From positions 62,001 through 126,000 of the forward strand of contig NZ_VJND01000006.1 of NCBI RefSeq assembly GCF_007556605.1: DNA of 64,000 nt, written 5' to 3'. How positions within the stretch are numbered: the first letter of the stretch is position 1; the number at the start of each line of letters is the position of its first letter. The notes under the pieces are model-generated. The model was not told the origin of the DNA. It made no database searches and saw only the letters and a list, made by a program, of their open reading frames with translations. Of this stretch, positions 41,744-50,707 are shown piece by piece. This DNA comes from Tepidimonas sediminis. GTDB lineage: Bacteria; Pseudomonadota; Gammaproteobacteria; Burkholderiales; Burkholderiaceae_C. The position numbers were made by a program, and so were the translations under genes.

Positions 41744-42829
41744 ATGCCGCTTGCCCCGATCGTCCGACAGGCCCTGCCGTGGCTGGCCGCCGCGCTGGCC
41801 GCGTGGTGGGCGGTGGCCATGCTGGCGCCGGTGCTGTTTCCGCTGCTGCTGGCGCTGGGGCTGGCTTACGTGCTGCAGCCGCTGGTGCAGCGGCTGGCGC
41901 GGCTGGGTGTGCCGCGCGCGCTCGGCGCCGGGCTGGCCATCGCGCTGGTCACGCTGCTGCTGCTGGCGCTGGTGCTGATCATCGTGCCGGTGATCGCGCG
42001 GCAGTGGCCGCTGCTGCGCGAGCAGATCCCGGTGCTGCTGGAGCGGCTCAACGCCTGGCTGGTGCCGCAGGCGCGGCGGCTGGGGCTGGACGTCGCGGTC
42101 GACGTCGAGGGGGTGCGGCAGCTGCTGCGCAACCTGCTCAGTGGTCACGAGGAGCAGCTGCTGGCCCACGTGCTGTCGTCGCTGCGCATCGGCGGCAGCC
42201 TGCTGATCACGGTGCTGGGCAACGCGGTGCTGATGCCGGTGGTGGCGTACTACCTGCTGCTGGACTGGGCGGCGCTGGGGCAGCGCATGCAGGCGCTGAT
42301 CCCGCCGGCGTGGCGGGCGGCGCTGCTGGGCTGGTGGCGCGACACCGACCAGGTGCTGGGGCAGTACCTGCGCGGCCAGCTGCTGGTCATGGCGCTGCTG
42401 GCGGTCTATTACGCGGCGGCGCTGTGGGCCGTGGGGCTGGATCTGGCGCTGCCGATCGGCGTCTTCACCGGGCTGGCGGTGTTCGTGCCGTACCTGGGCT
42501 TCGGCGTCGGGCTGGTGCTGGCGCTGCTGGCCGCGCTGCTGCAGTTCCAGGACTGGTGGGGCGTGCTGGCGGTGGCCGGGGTCTATGGTCTGGGCCAAGT
42601 GGTGGAGAGCTTCTGGCTGACGCCGCGCCTGGTGGGCGAGCGCATCGGGCTGCATCCGGTGGCGGTGATCTTCGCGCTGATGGCATTCGGGCATCTGTTC
42701 GGCTTCGTGGGCGTGCTGCTGGCGCTGCCGGCCTCGGCGGTGGCGCTGGTGGCGCTGCGCCGGCTGCAGGCGCTGTACCTGCGCAGCGCGCTGTTTGCGG
42801 CGTCGCCGTCGGCGCCGCCCCGGGAGTGA
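41744..42829 (+). CDS. perM: AI-2E family transporter / PerM-like permease
   Basis: A 361-residue membrane protein of the AI-2 exporter/PerM family, with paired N-terminal helices, a central soluble loop and four to five C-terminal helices, including [19 protein letters not shown] and the [33 protein letters not shown] signature. In many proteobacteria perM lies next to purM and hda, as here. The real substrate is uncertain. Confidence 0.9.
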   Translation: MPLAPIVRQALPWLAAALAAWWAVAMLAPVLFPLLLALGLAYVLQPLVQRLARLGVPRALGAGLAIALVTLLLLALVLIIVPVIARQWPLLREQIPVLLERLNAWLVPQARRLGLDVAVDVEGVRQLLRNLLSGHEEQLLAHVLSSLRIGGSLLITVLGNAVLMPVVAYYLLLDWAALGQRMQALIPPAWRAALLGWWRDTDQVLGQYLRGQLLVMALLAVYYAAALWAVGLDLALPIGVFTGLAVFVPYLGFGVGLVLALLAALLQFQDWWGVLAVAGVYGLGQVVESFWLTPRLVGERIGLHPVAVIFALMAFGHLFGFVGVLLALPASAVALVALRRLQALYLRSALFAASPSAPPRE

Positions 42830-42832
42830 GCC

Positions 42833-43510
42833 GTGCGGCAGCTCACGCTCGACCTCGGACTGGCCCCGCTGCCGACGCTGGAGGCATTCTGCGCCGACGG
42901 CAACGAGGCGGCGCTGGCGGCGCTGCGGCAGTGGCTGCAGGAGCGGCCGGCCGCGCCGCTGTACCTCTGGGGGCCGCCGGGCAGCGGCAAGACGCATCTG
43001 CTGCGCGCCGCGGCGCTGGCGCTGGCCGAGGCCGGCGAGCGCAGCGGCTGGCTGGACGCGCAGGCGGCGCCGCAGCCGTTCGACGACGGCTGGGCGGCGG
43101 TGCTGCTGGACGACGTGCACGCCTACGATGCGGCGCGGCAGGCCGCGGCGTTCAACTGGTTCGTCAACGCGCAGGCGCCGGCCTGCGGTGCACCGCGGCC
43201 GGTGCTGGCGGCCGCCGACCGTCCCCCGGCCGACCTGTCGTTGCGCGACGACCTGCGCAGCCGGCTGGCCTGGGGCCAGGTGCACGCGCTGCAGCCGCTG
43301 TCCGAGTCGGCCTGCCGCGCGGTGCTGCGGCGCGCCGCGCGCGCGCGCGGCTTCGAGCTGGCCGAGGAGGTGCTGGACTACGTGCTGGCGCGTTGCGCGC
43401 GCGACCTCGGCAGCCTGACCGCGCTGCTGCAGCGGCTTGACGACTACGCGCTGCGCACCCAGCGCCCGGTGACGGTGCCGCTGGTGCGCGCGATGCTGGC
43501 CGAGACCTGA
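42833..43510 (+). CDS. hda: Regulatory inactivator of DnaA (Hda)
   Basis: A 225-residue AAA+ protein related to DnaA domain III. The extreme N terminus has the beta-clamp-binding motif QLTLDL (residues 3-8), then Walker A GPPGSGKT (47-54) and Walker [10 protein letters not shown]. Hda with the DNA-loaded clamp triggers ATP hydrolysis by DnaA and so prevents re-initiation. It begins with GTG at 42833, 3 bases after the perM stop; the clamp motif directly after it supports this start. Confidence 0.93.
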   Translation: MRQLTLDLGLAPLPTLEAFCADGNEAALAALRQWLQERPAAPLYLWGPPGSGKTHLLRAAALALAEAGERSGWLDAQAAPQPFDDGWAAVLLDDVHAYDAARQAAAFNWFVNAQAPACGAPRPVLAAADRPPADLSLRDDLRSRLAWGQVHALQPLSESACRAVLRRAARARGFELAEEVLDYVLARCARDLGSLTALLQRLDDYALRTQRPVTVPLVRAMLAET

Positions 43511-43515
43511 CGCCG

Positions 43516-44250
43516 ATGACCATGCCCGCCGACCGCTCCCACCGGGCCACGCCGGCGCGCCGCCCCGACGGCCGCGTGCCGGTGGCGCTGTTCGACCTCG
43601 ACCACACGCTGCTGCCGCTCGATTCCGACTACGAGTGGGGCGTGTTCACCACGCGCATCGGCTGGACCGATGCCGGTGAGTTCGCGCGCCGCAACGACGC
43701 CTTCTTCGCCGACTACCAGGCCGGCCGGCTCGACATCCACGCCTACGTGGCGTTCGCCACCGAGGCGCTGCGCCGGCGCACGCCGGCGGAGGCGGCGCAG
43801 GCGCACGCGCGCTTCATGGCCGAGGTGATCGAGCCGGCGCTGCGGCCGCAGGCGCGGGCGCTGGTGGCGGCGCACCAGGCGCGCGGCGAGCGCGTGGCCA
43901 TCGTCACCGCCACCAACGCCTTCGTCACCGCGCCGATCGCGCGCCGCCTTGGCGTCGACGACCTCATCGCGGTGGAGCTGGAGCGTGACGCCAGCGGCTG
44001 GTTCACCGGCCGCATCGCCGGCGTGCCGTCGTTTCGCGACGGCAAGGTCGAGCGCGTCGGGCAATGGCTGGCCGCGCAGGGCCTGGACTGGGACGGCGCG
44101 CACGTGACCTTCTATTCCGATTCCACCAACGACCTGCCGCTGCTGGAGCGCGCCGACGTGCCGGTGGCCACCAACCCCGGTGCGGCGCTGCGCGCGCTGG
44201 CGCGCGCGCGCGGCTGGCGCATCCTGGACCTGTTCGAGTCCCCTCCATGA
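43516..44250 (+). CDS. HAD-superfamily IB phosphatase (SerB-like)
   Basis: A 244-residue HAD hydrolase. Motif I is FDLDHT with nucleophile D27 and acid/base D29, motif [11 protein letters not shown] and motif [17 protein letters not shown]. The IB-type cap lies between motifs I and II. Relatives dephosphorylate phosphoserine and other small phosphates; several annotated relatives beside hda and pcnB are called histidinol-phosphatases. The his operon here lacks that enzyme, so this protein is a candidate. It overlaps pcnB by 4 bases. Confidence 0.85.
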   Translation: MTMPADRSHRATPARRPDGRVPVALFDLDHTLLPLDSDYEWGVFTTRIGWTDAGEFARRNDAFFADYQAGRLDIHAYVAFATEALRRRTPAEAAQAHARFMAEVIEPALRPQARALVAAHQARGERVAIVTATNAFVTAPIARRLGVDDLIAVELERDASGWFTGRIAGVPSFRDGKVERVGQWLAAQGLDWDGAHVTFYSDSTNDLPLLERADVPVATNPGAALRALARARGWRILDLFESPP

Positions 44251-45842
44251 TCAAGACCCTGATCGACAAGCTGTTGGACAAGACCGTGCGCCCGACCCTG
44301 CGGCGCCACCGCTTCGGCAAGCGCGAGGACGTGCCCGCCGCGGTGCACGGCATCGACCCCTCGCTGGTGGACGGCCGCGCGCTGGACGTGGTGCACACGC
44401 TCAAGCGCGCCGGCTACGAGGCCTACATCGTCGGCGGCGCGGTGCGCGACCTGCTGCTGGGCCTGCGGCCGAAGGACTTCGATGTCGCCACCAACGCCAC
44501 GCCGGAGCAGGTCAAGGCGCTGTTCCGGCGCGCCTTCATCATCGGGCGGCGCTTCCGCATCGTGCACGTGGTGTTCGGCCGCGGGCGCGAGCACGAGGTG
44601 GTGGAGGTCTCCACCTTCCGCGCCTACGTCGATCCGAGCCAGGCCGAGCCGGTGGTCGGCGACGAGCGCTCCAGGCGCGCCCTGGCCGGCGTGGCGCTGG
44701 CGGTGGACGCCAGCGGCCGTGTGCTGCGCGACAACGTCTGGGGCCCGATCGAGCAGGACGCGGCGCGGCGCGACTTCACCATCAACGCGATGTACTACGA
44801 CCCGGAGACGCAGACGGTGGTGGACTTCCACCACGGCATCCGGGATGCGCGCAAGCGCGTCATCCGCATGATCGGCGATCCGGCCACGCGCTACCGCGAG
44901 GACCCGGTGCGCATCATCCGCGCGGTGCGCTTCGAGGCCAAGCTCAGCCGCCTGGGCTTCAAGCTCGACGCCAGGACGCGCGCGCCGATGGCCGCGCACC
45001 TGCACCTGCTGGCCGACGTGCCACCCAGCCGGCTGTTCGACGAGATGCTCAAGCTGCTGCAGACCGGTCACGCCCTCGCCAGCATCGAGGCGCTGCGCGC
45101 CAACGGGCTGGCGCGCGGCATCTACCCGCTGCTGGACGTGGTGGTGGAGCGTGCCGACGAGCCGTTCGTGCGCGCCGCGCTGCAGGATACCGACCGCCGC
45201 GTCGCCGAGGGCAAGCCGGTGGCCGCGAGTTTCCTGCTCGCCTGCGTGCTGTGGCAGGACGTGCGCACGGCGTGGCAGCGCCGCCTGGGGCAGGGCGAGG
45301 CGGCGTTTCCGGCGCTGGCCGCAGCGGTGGACGAGGTGTTCGACGCGCGCATCGGCGACGTCTCCGGTCGCGGCAAGCTGGGCGCGGACATGCGCGAGAT
45401 CTGGATGATGCAGCCGCGCTTCGACAAGCGCACCGGCAACGGCCCGTTCACGCTGGTGGAGCAGCCGCGCTACCGTGCGGGGTTCGACTTCCTGCGCCTG
45501 CGTGCCCAGGTCGGCGAAGTGGAGGAGGAGCTGGCGCACTGGTGGGAGACCTTCGCCCAGGCCGGCGAGGCGGTGCGGCGCGACATGATCGAGGCCGTGC
45601 GCCTCGAGCAGCAGCGCGCCAGGAGCGGCGGCAAGGCGCGGCGCGGCGCGCGCCACACCGAGGCCGCCGAGGGTGACGCGTCCGTGGCGGCGGCGCCCGC
45701 CGCGCCGGATGCGCCGGCCGCCGGAGCGGGGCCGGATGGTGCCGCGCCGGCGCGCAAGCGTCGCCGCCGGCGCCGCAAGCCCAAGGCCGACGGCGGCGAG
45801 GGCGCGTCCCCTGCGGCGGGCGACGGAGCGCCCGATGCCTGA
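44247..45842 (+). CDS. pcnB: Poly(A) polymerase I
   Basis: A 531-residue class II nucleotidyltransferase. YIVGGAVRDLLLGLRPKDFDVATNA carries the GG and DxD catalytic motifs; RRFRIVHVVFG and RRDFTINAMYYD follow, then the RNA-binding domain with YREDPVRIIRAVRFEAKL. The C-terminal 80 residues are low-complexity Ala/Pro and a basic run (KRRRRRRKPK) likely to bind RNA. PcnB adds 3' A-tails that promote RNA decay. It overlaps the HAD gene by 4 bases and folK by 8. Confidence 0.94.
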   Translation: MIKTLIDKLLDKTVRPTLRRHRFGKREDVPAAVHGIDPSLVDGRALDVVHTLKRAGYEAYIVGGAVRDLLLGLRPKDFDVATNATPEQVKALFRRAFIIGRRFRIVHVVFGRGREHEVVEVSTFRAYVDPSQAEPVVGDERSRRALAGVALAVDASGRVLRDNVWGPIEQDAARRDFTINAMYYDPETQTVVDFHHGIRDARKRVIRMIGDPATRYREDPVRIIRAVRFEAKLSRLGFKLDARTRAPMAAHLHLLADVPPSRLFDEMLKLLQTGHALASIEALRANGLARGIYPLLDVVVERADEPFVRAALQDTDRRVAEGKPVAASFLLACVLWQDVRTAWQRRLGQGEAAFPALAAAVDEVFDARIGDVSGRGKLGADMREIWMMQPRFDKRTGNGPFTLVEQPRYRAGFDFLRLRAQVGEVEEELAHWWETFAQAGEAVRRDMIEAVRLEQQRARSGGKARRGARHTEAAEGDASVAAAPAAPDAPAAGAGPDGAAPARKRRRRRRKPKADGGEGASPAAGDGAPDA

Positions 45843-46323
45843 GGGCGGGGGCGTGCCGCGTCCCGAGGTCGAGGTCTTCGTCGGGCTCGGGGCCAACCTG
45901 GGCGACGCCGCGGGGCAGGTGCGCCAGGCGCTGGCGTGGCTGGACGAGCTGCCCGGCACGCGCGTGTGCGCCGCCTCGCGCCTGTGGCGCAGCGCGCCGG
46001 TCGAAGCCGACGGACCGGACTACTGCAACGCGGTGGCGCGGCTGGCCACGACGCTGACCGCGCCGGCGCTGCTGGCGGCGCTGCAGGCGCTGGAGGCGCG
46101 CGCCGGCCGTCAGCGCCCGTACCGCAACGCGCCGCGCACGCTGGACCTCGACCTGCTGCTCTACGGCGCCGGGCGCATCGATTCGCCTTGGTTGACGGTG
46201 CCGCATCCGCGTCTGGCGCAGCGCGCCTTCGTGCTGGTGCCGCTGGCCGAGGTGGCGCCGCAGCGCGTGCCACCTGCCGCGCTGCGCGCGGTGGCCGACC
46301 AGCAGCTGCGGCCGTGGGATTGA
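45835..46323 (+). CDS. folK: Dihydropterin pyrophosphokinase
   Basis: A 162-residue HPPK that pyrophosphorylates 6-hydroxymethyl-dihydropterin in folate synthesis. Family segments are VFVGLGANLGDAAGQV, YCNAVARLATTL, APRTLDLDLLLYG (metal-binding DLD) and VPHPRLAQRAFVLVPLAEV. It starts inside the end of pcnB, which is its usual neighbour. Confidence 0.95.
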   Translation: MPEGGGVPRPEVEVFVGLGANLGDAAGQVRQALAWLDELPGTRVCAASRLWRSAPVEADGPDYCNAVARLATTLTAPALLAALQALEARAGRQRPYRNAPRTLDLDLLLYGAGRIDSPWLTVPHPRLAQRAFVLVPLAEVAPQRVPPAALRAVADQQLRPWD

Positions 46324-46372
46324 CCGGCGCGGCACTGCCGACCGGTGTTCAGGGTGTGAACCGCCGGCCGCG

Positions 46373-46391
46373 CAGCCCCGGACCGGGGCTG
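46373..46391. terminator. Bidirectional hairpin between folK and the yefM/yoeB locus
   Basis: CAGCCCCGG (46373-46381) and CCGGGGCTG (46383-46391) are perfect inverted arms around one base, so about 7 bp can pair around a small loop. It sits one base from the toxin remnant's stop and faces folK from the other side. No T-run. Confidence 0.5.
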
Positions 46392-46392
46392 G

Positions 46393-46646
46393 TCAGTAGT
46401 GGTAGCGCAGTTGCGCGATCCACAGCGCGTCGCCCTCGACCCGGTAGACGATGCGGTGTTCGTCGCTCAGGCGGCGAGACCACCAGCCCGCCAGCGCGTG
46501 CTTGAGCGGCCCAGGCTTGCCGATGCCGGTGAAAGGGTCGCGTTGGATCTCCCGCATCAGGCGGTTGAGCGTTCCAGCATGCGCCGGTCATGCTGCTGCC
46601 AGTGCAGGTAGTCCTCCCATGCCGCCTCGGCGAAGACGAGCTTCAT
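46393..46646 (-). pseudogene. yoeB: YoeB/Txe toxin gene, inactivated
   Basis: Reading down from the ATG at 46646, 26 residues match YoeB (MKLVFAEAAWEDYLHWQQHD...). One base is then missing near 46569-46571, so the frame stops at 46557. Continuing in the other frame restores 58 YoeB-like residues (LNRLMREIQRDPFTGIGKPG ... IAQLRYHY) to the TGA at 46395-46393. The two parts sum to 84 residues, the length of E. coli YoeB. In addition, the position of catalytic E46 (KPEPLKH in E. coli) is glycine here (KPGPLKH), while R65, H83 and Y84 are kept. Two independent defects point to a real pseudogene. The start overlaps the yefM stop by 4 bases. Confidence 0.85.
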
Positions 46647-46894
46647 TCGGCCAGCGCGCGCTCGCGTCCGCCCCCCGCCTCCAGCTGTGCGATGGCCCCC
46701 AGCAGCCGCCGGGCATTGGCCGGGCTGCGCAGCAGGTGCGCGGTCTCTTCCAGGGCGTGGTAGTCCTCCAGCGACAGCATGACCACGGAGGGCTCTCCCC
46801 ACCGGGTGATGATGACCGGCGCATGGTCGTTGCAGACCCGCTCCATCGTACGGGCCAGCTGGGCGCGGGCGGTCGAACAGGGAATGGCGTCCAT
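46643..46894 (-). CDS. yefM: YefM-like antitoxin (Phd/YefM family)
   Basis: An 83-residue antitoxin, intact. The N-terminal part (STARAQLARTMERVCNDHAPVIITRWGEPSVVMLSLEDYHALEET) is the DNA-binding Phd/YefM fold; the rest would wrap the toxin. YefM neutralises YoeB and represses the operon. A possible promoter on the minus strand is TGGACC (46949 to 46944) with 17-base spacing to TACGAT (46926 to 46921), which overlaps a CGTACG palindrome. The partner toxin is broken, so the antitoxin now stands alone. Confidence 0.88.
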   Translation of the reverse strand: MDAIPCSTARAQLARTMERVCNDHAPVIITRWGEPSVVMLSLEDYHALEETAHLLRSPANARRLLGAIAQLEAGGGRERALAE

Positions 46895-46987
46895 CGTGGA
46901 GTGTCGTGGAAGACCGCAGGATCGTACGTTTGAGGCTGGCCACGGTCCAGCAGGAAGTGGGACGGGGCAGTGCGCGACGCCCCCCGT

Positions 46988-47620
46988 TCAGGGAGCCAGC
47001 CGCTCACGGATCCAGCGGCCGTCCTCCAGGCGGTAGCGCAGCCGGTCGTGCAGGCGGCTCTTGCGGCCCTGCCAGAACTCCCAGCGGTCGGGCCTGAGGC
47101 GATAGCCGCCCCAGTGCGGCGGCCGCGGCGGATCCATCAGGAACTGCGCCGCGTAGCGCGCCGCGTTGGCCACCAGCACCGCGCGGCTGTCGATCACCTG
47201 GCTCTGCGGGCTGGCCCAGGCGCCGATGCGGTGGTCCAGCGGCCGGCTGGCGAAATAGGCGTCGCTTTCCTCCGCGCTGACCTTCTCGACCACGCCCTCG
47301 ATGCGCACCACGCGCTCCAGCTCCACCCAGTGGAACTGCAGCGCCGCGTAGGGATTGCCGGCCAGCTCGCGGCCCTTGCGGCTGTCGTAGTTGGTGTACC
47401 AGACGAGGCCGCGCTCGTCGTAGCCCTTGATCAGCACCACGCGGGTGCTGGGGCGCAGGTCGCTGCCGACGGTGGCCAGCGTCATCGCGTTGGGCTCGGG
47501 CAGCTCGGCGCGGATGGCCTCGTGCAGCCACTGGTCGAACTGGCGCAGCGGGTCGGCGTGCGAGGCTTCCTCGCTCAGCTCGGCCCGCTCGTAACTCTTG
47601 CGCAGCGCGGCGATGTCCAT
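46988..47620 (-). CDS. pdxH: Pyridoxamine 5'-phosphate oxidase
   Basis: A 210-residue FMN enzyme making pyridoxal 5'-phosphate. The family core [39 protein letters not shown] is followed by [33 protein letters not shown] and the C-terminal [24 protein letters not shown] -10-like element lies 9 bases before the ATG on the minus strand, so the leader would be very short. With the PdxA-like protein it covers two B6 steps. Confidence 0.96.
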   Translation of the reverse strand: MDIAALRKSYERAELSEEASHADPLRQFDQWLHEAIRAELPEPNAMTLATVGSDLRPSTRVVLIKGYDERGLVWYTNYDSRKGRELAGNPYAALQFHWVELERVVRIEGVVEKVSAEESDAYFASRPLDHRIGAWASPQSQVIDSRAVLVANAARYAAQFLMDPPRPPHWGGYRLRPDRWEFWQGRKSRLHDRLRYRLEDGRWIRERLAP

Positions 47621-47660
47621 GGCCCGCCAAGTATCGCATGCGTGGCGTGCCCGGGCGCGG

Positions 47661-47666
47661 GATAAT
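47661..47666 (+). promoter_or_regulatory. Candidate -10 element of yceD
   Basis: GATAAT ends 6 bases before the yceD ATG, with no ribosome binding site and no clear -35. It predicts a leaderless transcript. Confidence 0.4.
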
Positions 47667-47672
47667 CGGACG

Positions 47673-48287
47673 ATGGAGACGGAAGGCGACTTTCACGACT
47701 GGGTCGACCTCGAGGCGCTGGCGCGTGCCGGCGAGCCGCTGGCCGGCGTGCAGCCGATCGAGCGGCTGGCGCGCGTGCGTGCCGAGGCGCCGCAGCTGGA
47801 TGCGCGCCACCATGCCGGCGTGGCCTGGCAGGCGCGCGCCGAGTGGCGCGAGGCGCCGCCTGCGGTGGCGGCTGCGCTGCGCCTGCTGGGTGGGGCAGCG
47901 GCTGCGCGGCAGCTGTGGCTGCACCTGCGGGTGCGCGGCGAGGTGCCGCTGGTGTGTCAACGCTGCCTGGAGCCGTACTGGCAGCCGCTGGAGGTGGACC
48001 GCTGGTTCCGCTTCGTCGCCGATGAGGCTACCGCCGCTGCCGAGGATGAGCGCTGCGAGGAGGATCTGCTGGTGGCCAGCGGGCCGCGCTTCGATCTGCG
48101 CGGGTTGATCGAGGACGAGCTGCTGCTGGCCGCGCCGCTGGTGCCGATGCACGAGCACTGTCCGGTGCCGCTGCCGCTGGCCGCCGGCGACAGGCTCGGC
48201 GCGGTCGACGCCGCCCCCGCCGAGGAGCCGGCCGCGCGCACGCCGCTTGCGGTGCTGGCTGCGCTCAAGCGTGGCGGTGGGCTATAA
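47673..48287 (+). CDS. yceD: DUF177 / YceD family protein
   Basis: A 204-residue YceD protein with the conserved [24 protein letters not shown] cysteine segment, the acidic ...[35 protein letters not shown] stretch, and a C-terminal [10 protein letters not shown]. YceD homologues sit upstream of rpmF in most bacteria and have been linked to 23S rRNA accumulation. Gene order yceD-rpmF-plsX is canonical. Confidence 0.9.
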   Translation: METEGDFHDWVDLEALARAGEPLAGVQPIERLARVRAEAPQLDARHHAGVAWQARAEWREAPPAVAAALRLLGGAAAARQLWLHLRVRGEVPLVCQRCLEPYWQPLEVDRWFRFVADEATAAAEDERCEEDLLVASGPRFDLRGLIEDELLLAAPLVPMHEHCPVPLPLAAGDRLGAVDAAPAEEPAARTPLAVLAALKRGGGL

Positions 48288-48288
48288 T
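48283..48288 (+). promoter_or_regulatory. Consensus -10 for rpmF
   Basis: A perfect TATAAT overlaps the last codons of yceD, 46 bases before the rpmF ATG. The -35 side is GC-rich and weak. Confidence 0.55.
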
Positions 48289-48334
48289 CAAGAGTTTCGT
48301 CGAATTCCGATATCCGACTACCCAGGAGCCTTCC

Positions 48335-48517
48335 ATGGCCGTCCAGCAGAACAAGAAGTCGCCGTCCAAGCGCGGCATGCACCGTTCGCACCAGGCGCTT
48401 GCCGCGCCCGGCATCGCCGTGGAGCCGACCACCGGCGAAGTCCACCTGCGCCACCACATCAGCCCCAACGGCTTCTACCGCGGCCGCCAGGTCCTCAAGC
48501 CCAAGTCGGCCAGCTGA
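48335..48517 (+). CDS. rpmF: Ribosomal protein bL32
   Basis: A 60-residue protein with the L32 pattern [20 protein letters not shown], the central [21 protein letters not shown] and a basic end. The zinc-binding cysteines of some L32 proteins are absent, as in many proteobacteria. AGGAG precedes the ATG. Confidence 0.97.
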   Translation: MAVQQNKKSPSKRGMHRSHQALAAPGIAVEPTTGEVHLRHHISPNGFYRGRQVLKPKSAS

Positions 48518-48567
48518 TCGCGCCGCGGGCGTGGGCGACGGCGCACGCCCGGACCCCGATCCCGATC

Positions 48568-49617
48568 GTGATCCGCATCGCCGTCGACTGCATGGGGGGC
48601 GACCACGGCCCGGCGGTCACGCTGCCGGCCTGCGCCGCCTTCCTGGCCCGCCACCCTGACGCGCAGCTGGCGCTGGTCGGCCGGCCGGAGGCCCTGCAGC
48701 CTCTGCCGGCGGGTTTGGTCGGCGAGCGCTGCTCGGTCGTGCCTGCCACCGAGGTGGTGGCGATGGATGATCCCGTCGAGGTGGCGCTGCGGCGCAAGCG
48801 CGACTCCTCGATGCGCGTGGCCATCGAGCAGGTGCGTGACGGGCTGGCCGATGCGGCCGTGTCGGCCGGCAACACCGGGGCGCTGATGGCGATCGCGCGC
48901 TACGTGCTCAAGACGCTGGAGGGCATCGACCGTCCGGCCATCGCCACCCAGATCCCCAACGTCACCGGCGGCGCCACCACGATGCTGGACCTCGGCGCCA
49001 ACGTCGACTGCAGCGCCGAGCACCTGCTGCAGTTCGCCCTGATGGGTTCGGCGCTGGTGGCGGCCACCAGCGGTCGTGCGCGCCCCAGCGTCGGCCTGCT
49101 CAACATTGGCGAGGAGGTCATCAAGGGCAACGACGTCATCAAGCGCGCCGGCCAGCTGCTGCGCGAGGCCGCCGCCCGCGGTGACCTCAACTTCCACGGC
49201 AACGTGGAGGGCAACGACATCTTCAAGGGTACCACCGACATCGTCGTCTGCGACGGTTTCGTCGGCAACGTGGCGCTGAAGACCAGCGAGGGCCTGGCGG
49301 CGATGGTGGGCACGCTGCTGCGGCAGGAGTTCGAGCGCAGCCTGTACTCGCGCGCCGTGGCGCTGCTGGCCCTGCCGGTGCTGCAGCGCTTCAAGCGGCG
49401 CGTCGACCATCGCCGCTACAACGGTGCGGCGCTGCTGGGTCTGCGCGGGCTGGTGTTCAAGAGCCACGGCGCAGCCGATGCCTTCGCGTTCGAGCAGGCG
49501 CTGGCGCGTGCGTATGATGCGGCCCGCGTCCGGCTGCTGGAGCGGGTGCGCGCCGGCATCGCGCACGCCGCGCCGCTGCTGCGCGCCTCGCCGGCGGGCG
49601 AGCCCGCCGCCTCCTGA
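48568..49617 (+). CDS. plsX: Phosphate acyltransferase PlsX
   Basis: PlsX makes acyl-phosphate from acyl-ACP for phospholipid synthesis. The 349-residue product starts [14 protein letters not shown], with [34 protein letters not shown] and [12 protein letters not shown]. No ATG precedes the conserved start; GTG at 48568 is used. Confidence 0.94.
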   Translation: MIRIAVDCMGGDHGPAVTLPACAAFLARHPDAQLALVGRPEALQPLPAGLVGERCSVVPATEVVAMDDPVEVALRRKRDSSMRVAIEQVRDGLADAAVSAGNTGALMAIARYVLKTLEGIDRPAIATQIPNVTGGATTMLDLGANVDCSAEHLLQFALMGSALVAATSGRARPSVGLLNIGEEVIKGNDVIKRAGQLLREAAARGDLNFHGNVEGNDIFKGTTDIVVCDGFVGNVALKTSEGLAAMVGTLLRQEFERSLYSRAVALLALPVLQRFKRRVDHRRYNGAALLGLRGLVFKSHGAADAFAFEQALARAYDAARVRLLERVRAGIAHAAPLLRASPAGEPAAS

Positions 49618-49636
49618 CCCTCCTCATGGCCCGCTC

Positions 49637-50668
49637 ATGAGCGCATCGATGACCCTGTACAGCCGCATCACCGGCACCGGCGGCCACCTGCCGGCGCGCC
49701 GTCTGACCAACGACGACATCGCCGCCCTGCTGGCCGCGCGCGGCCAGCAGACCAGCGACGCCTGGATCGTCGAGCGCACGGGCATTCGAGCGCGCCACTT
49801 CGCCGCCGAGGGCGAGATGGCCAGCGACCTGGCGCTGCAGGCCAGCCTGAAGGCGCTGGCCGCCGCCGGCCGCCAGCCGCACGAGGTGGACCTGATCGTC
49901 GTGGCGACCTCCACGCCGGACATGGTCTTTCCGTCCACCGCCACGATCCTGCAGCGCAAGCTGCACGAGGCGGCGCAGGCCGCCGGCGCTCACGGGCCGA
50001 TCGGCGCCGCCGCGTTCGACGTGCAGGCGGTGTGCACCGGCTTCATCTACGCGCTGACGGTGGCCGATGCGCTGATTCGCACCGGCAGCGCGCGCCGCGC
50101 GCTGGTGGTGGGCGCGGAGGTGTTCTCGCGCATCCTCGACTTCGACGACCGCACCACCTGCGTGCTGTTCGGCGACGGCGCCGGCGCCGTGGTGCTGGAG
50201 GCCGTGGAGCACGACGGCCAGGGTCCCGGGGTGCTGGCCACCGACCTGCACGCCGACGGGCGCCACACCGGCATCCTGTGCGTGCCGGGCACGGTGGCCG
50301 GCGGCCAGGTGCTGGGCGAGCCGCTGCTGCGCATGGACGGGCAGGCGGTGTTCAAGCTGGCGGTGGGCGTGCTGGAGGAGACCGCGCGCGCCACGCTGGC
50401 CAAGGCCGGCAAGACCGAGGCCGATGTCGACTGGCTGATCCCGCACCAGGCCAACATCCGCATCATGCAAAGCACGGCTCGCAAGCTCAAACTGCCGCTG
50501 GAGCGGGTCGTCGTGACCGTCGATCAGCACGGCAACACCTCGGCGGCGTCGATTCCGCTGGCGCTGGACCACGCGGTGCGCGCCGGGCAGGTGCGCCCGG
50601 GCCAGTTGCTGCTGCTGGAGGGGGTGGGCGGCGGCTTCACGTGGGGTTCGGCGCTGGTGCGCTACTGA
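49637..50668 (+). CDS. fabH: 3-oxoacyl-ACP synthase III (FabH)
   Basis: A 343-residue beta-ketoacyl-ACP synthase III that starts fatty-acid synthesis from acetyl-CoA and malonyl-ACP. The triad is C133 (DVQAVCTGF), His in [10 protein letters not shown] and Asn in QHGNTSAAS. The cysteine lies about 20 residues later than in E. coli, due partly to an Ala/Gly/His-rich insertion [16 protein letters not shown] just before it. Another ATG lies at 49649. Confidence 0.95.
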   Translation: MSASMTLYSRITGTGGHLPARRLTNDDIAALLAARGQQTSDAWIVERTGIRARHFAAEGEMASDLALQASLKALAAAGRQPHEVDLIVVATSTPDMVFPSTATILQRKLHEAAQAAGAHGPIGAAAFDVQAVCTGFIYALTVADALIRTGSARRALVVGAEVFSRILDFDDRTTCVLFGDGAGAVVLEAVEHDGQGPGVLATDLHADGRHTGILCVPGTVAGGQVLGEPLLRMDGQAVFKLAVGVLEETARATLAKAGKTEADVDWLIPHQANIRIMQSTARKLKLPLERVVVTVDQHGNTSAASIPLALDHAVRAGQVRPGQLLLLEGVGGGFTWGSALVRY

Positions 50669-50707
50669 TACTGGTTCTCCGCACGACACACAGGCAAGGA
50701 GACGGCC

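Noticed and set aside
46557-46646. Programmed frameshift producing active YoeB
   Set aside because: There is no slippery heptamer at the junction (GAACGCTCA), and the catalytic E46 position is glycine, so the restored protein would still be defective.
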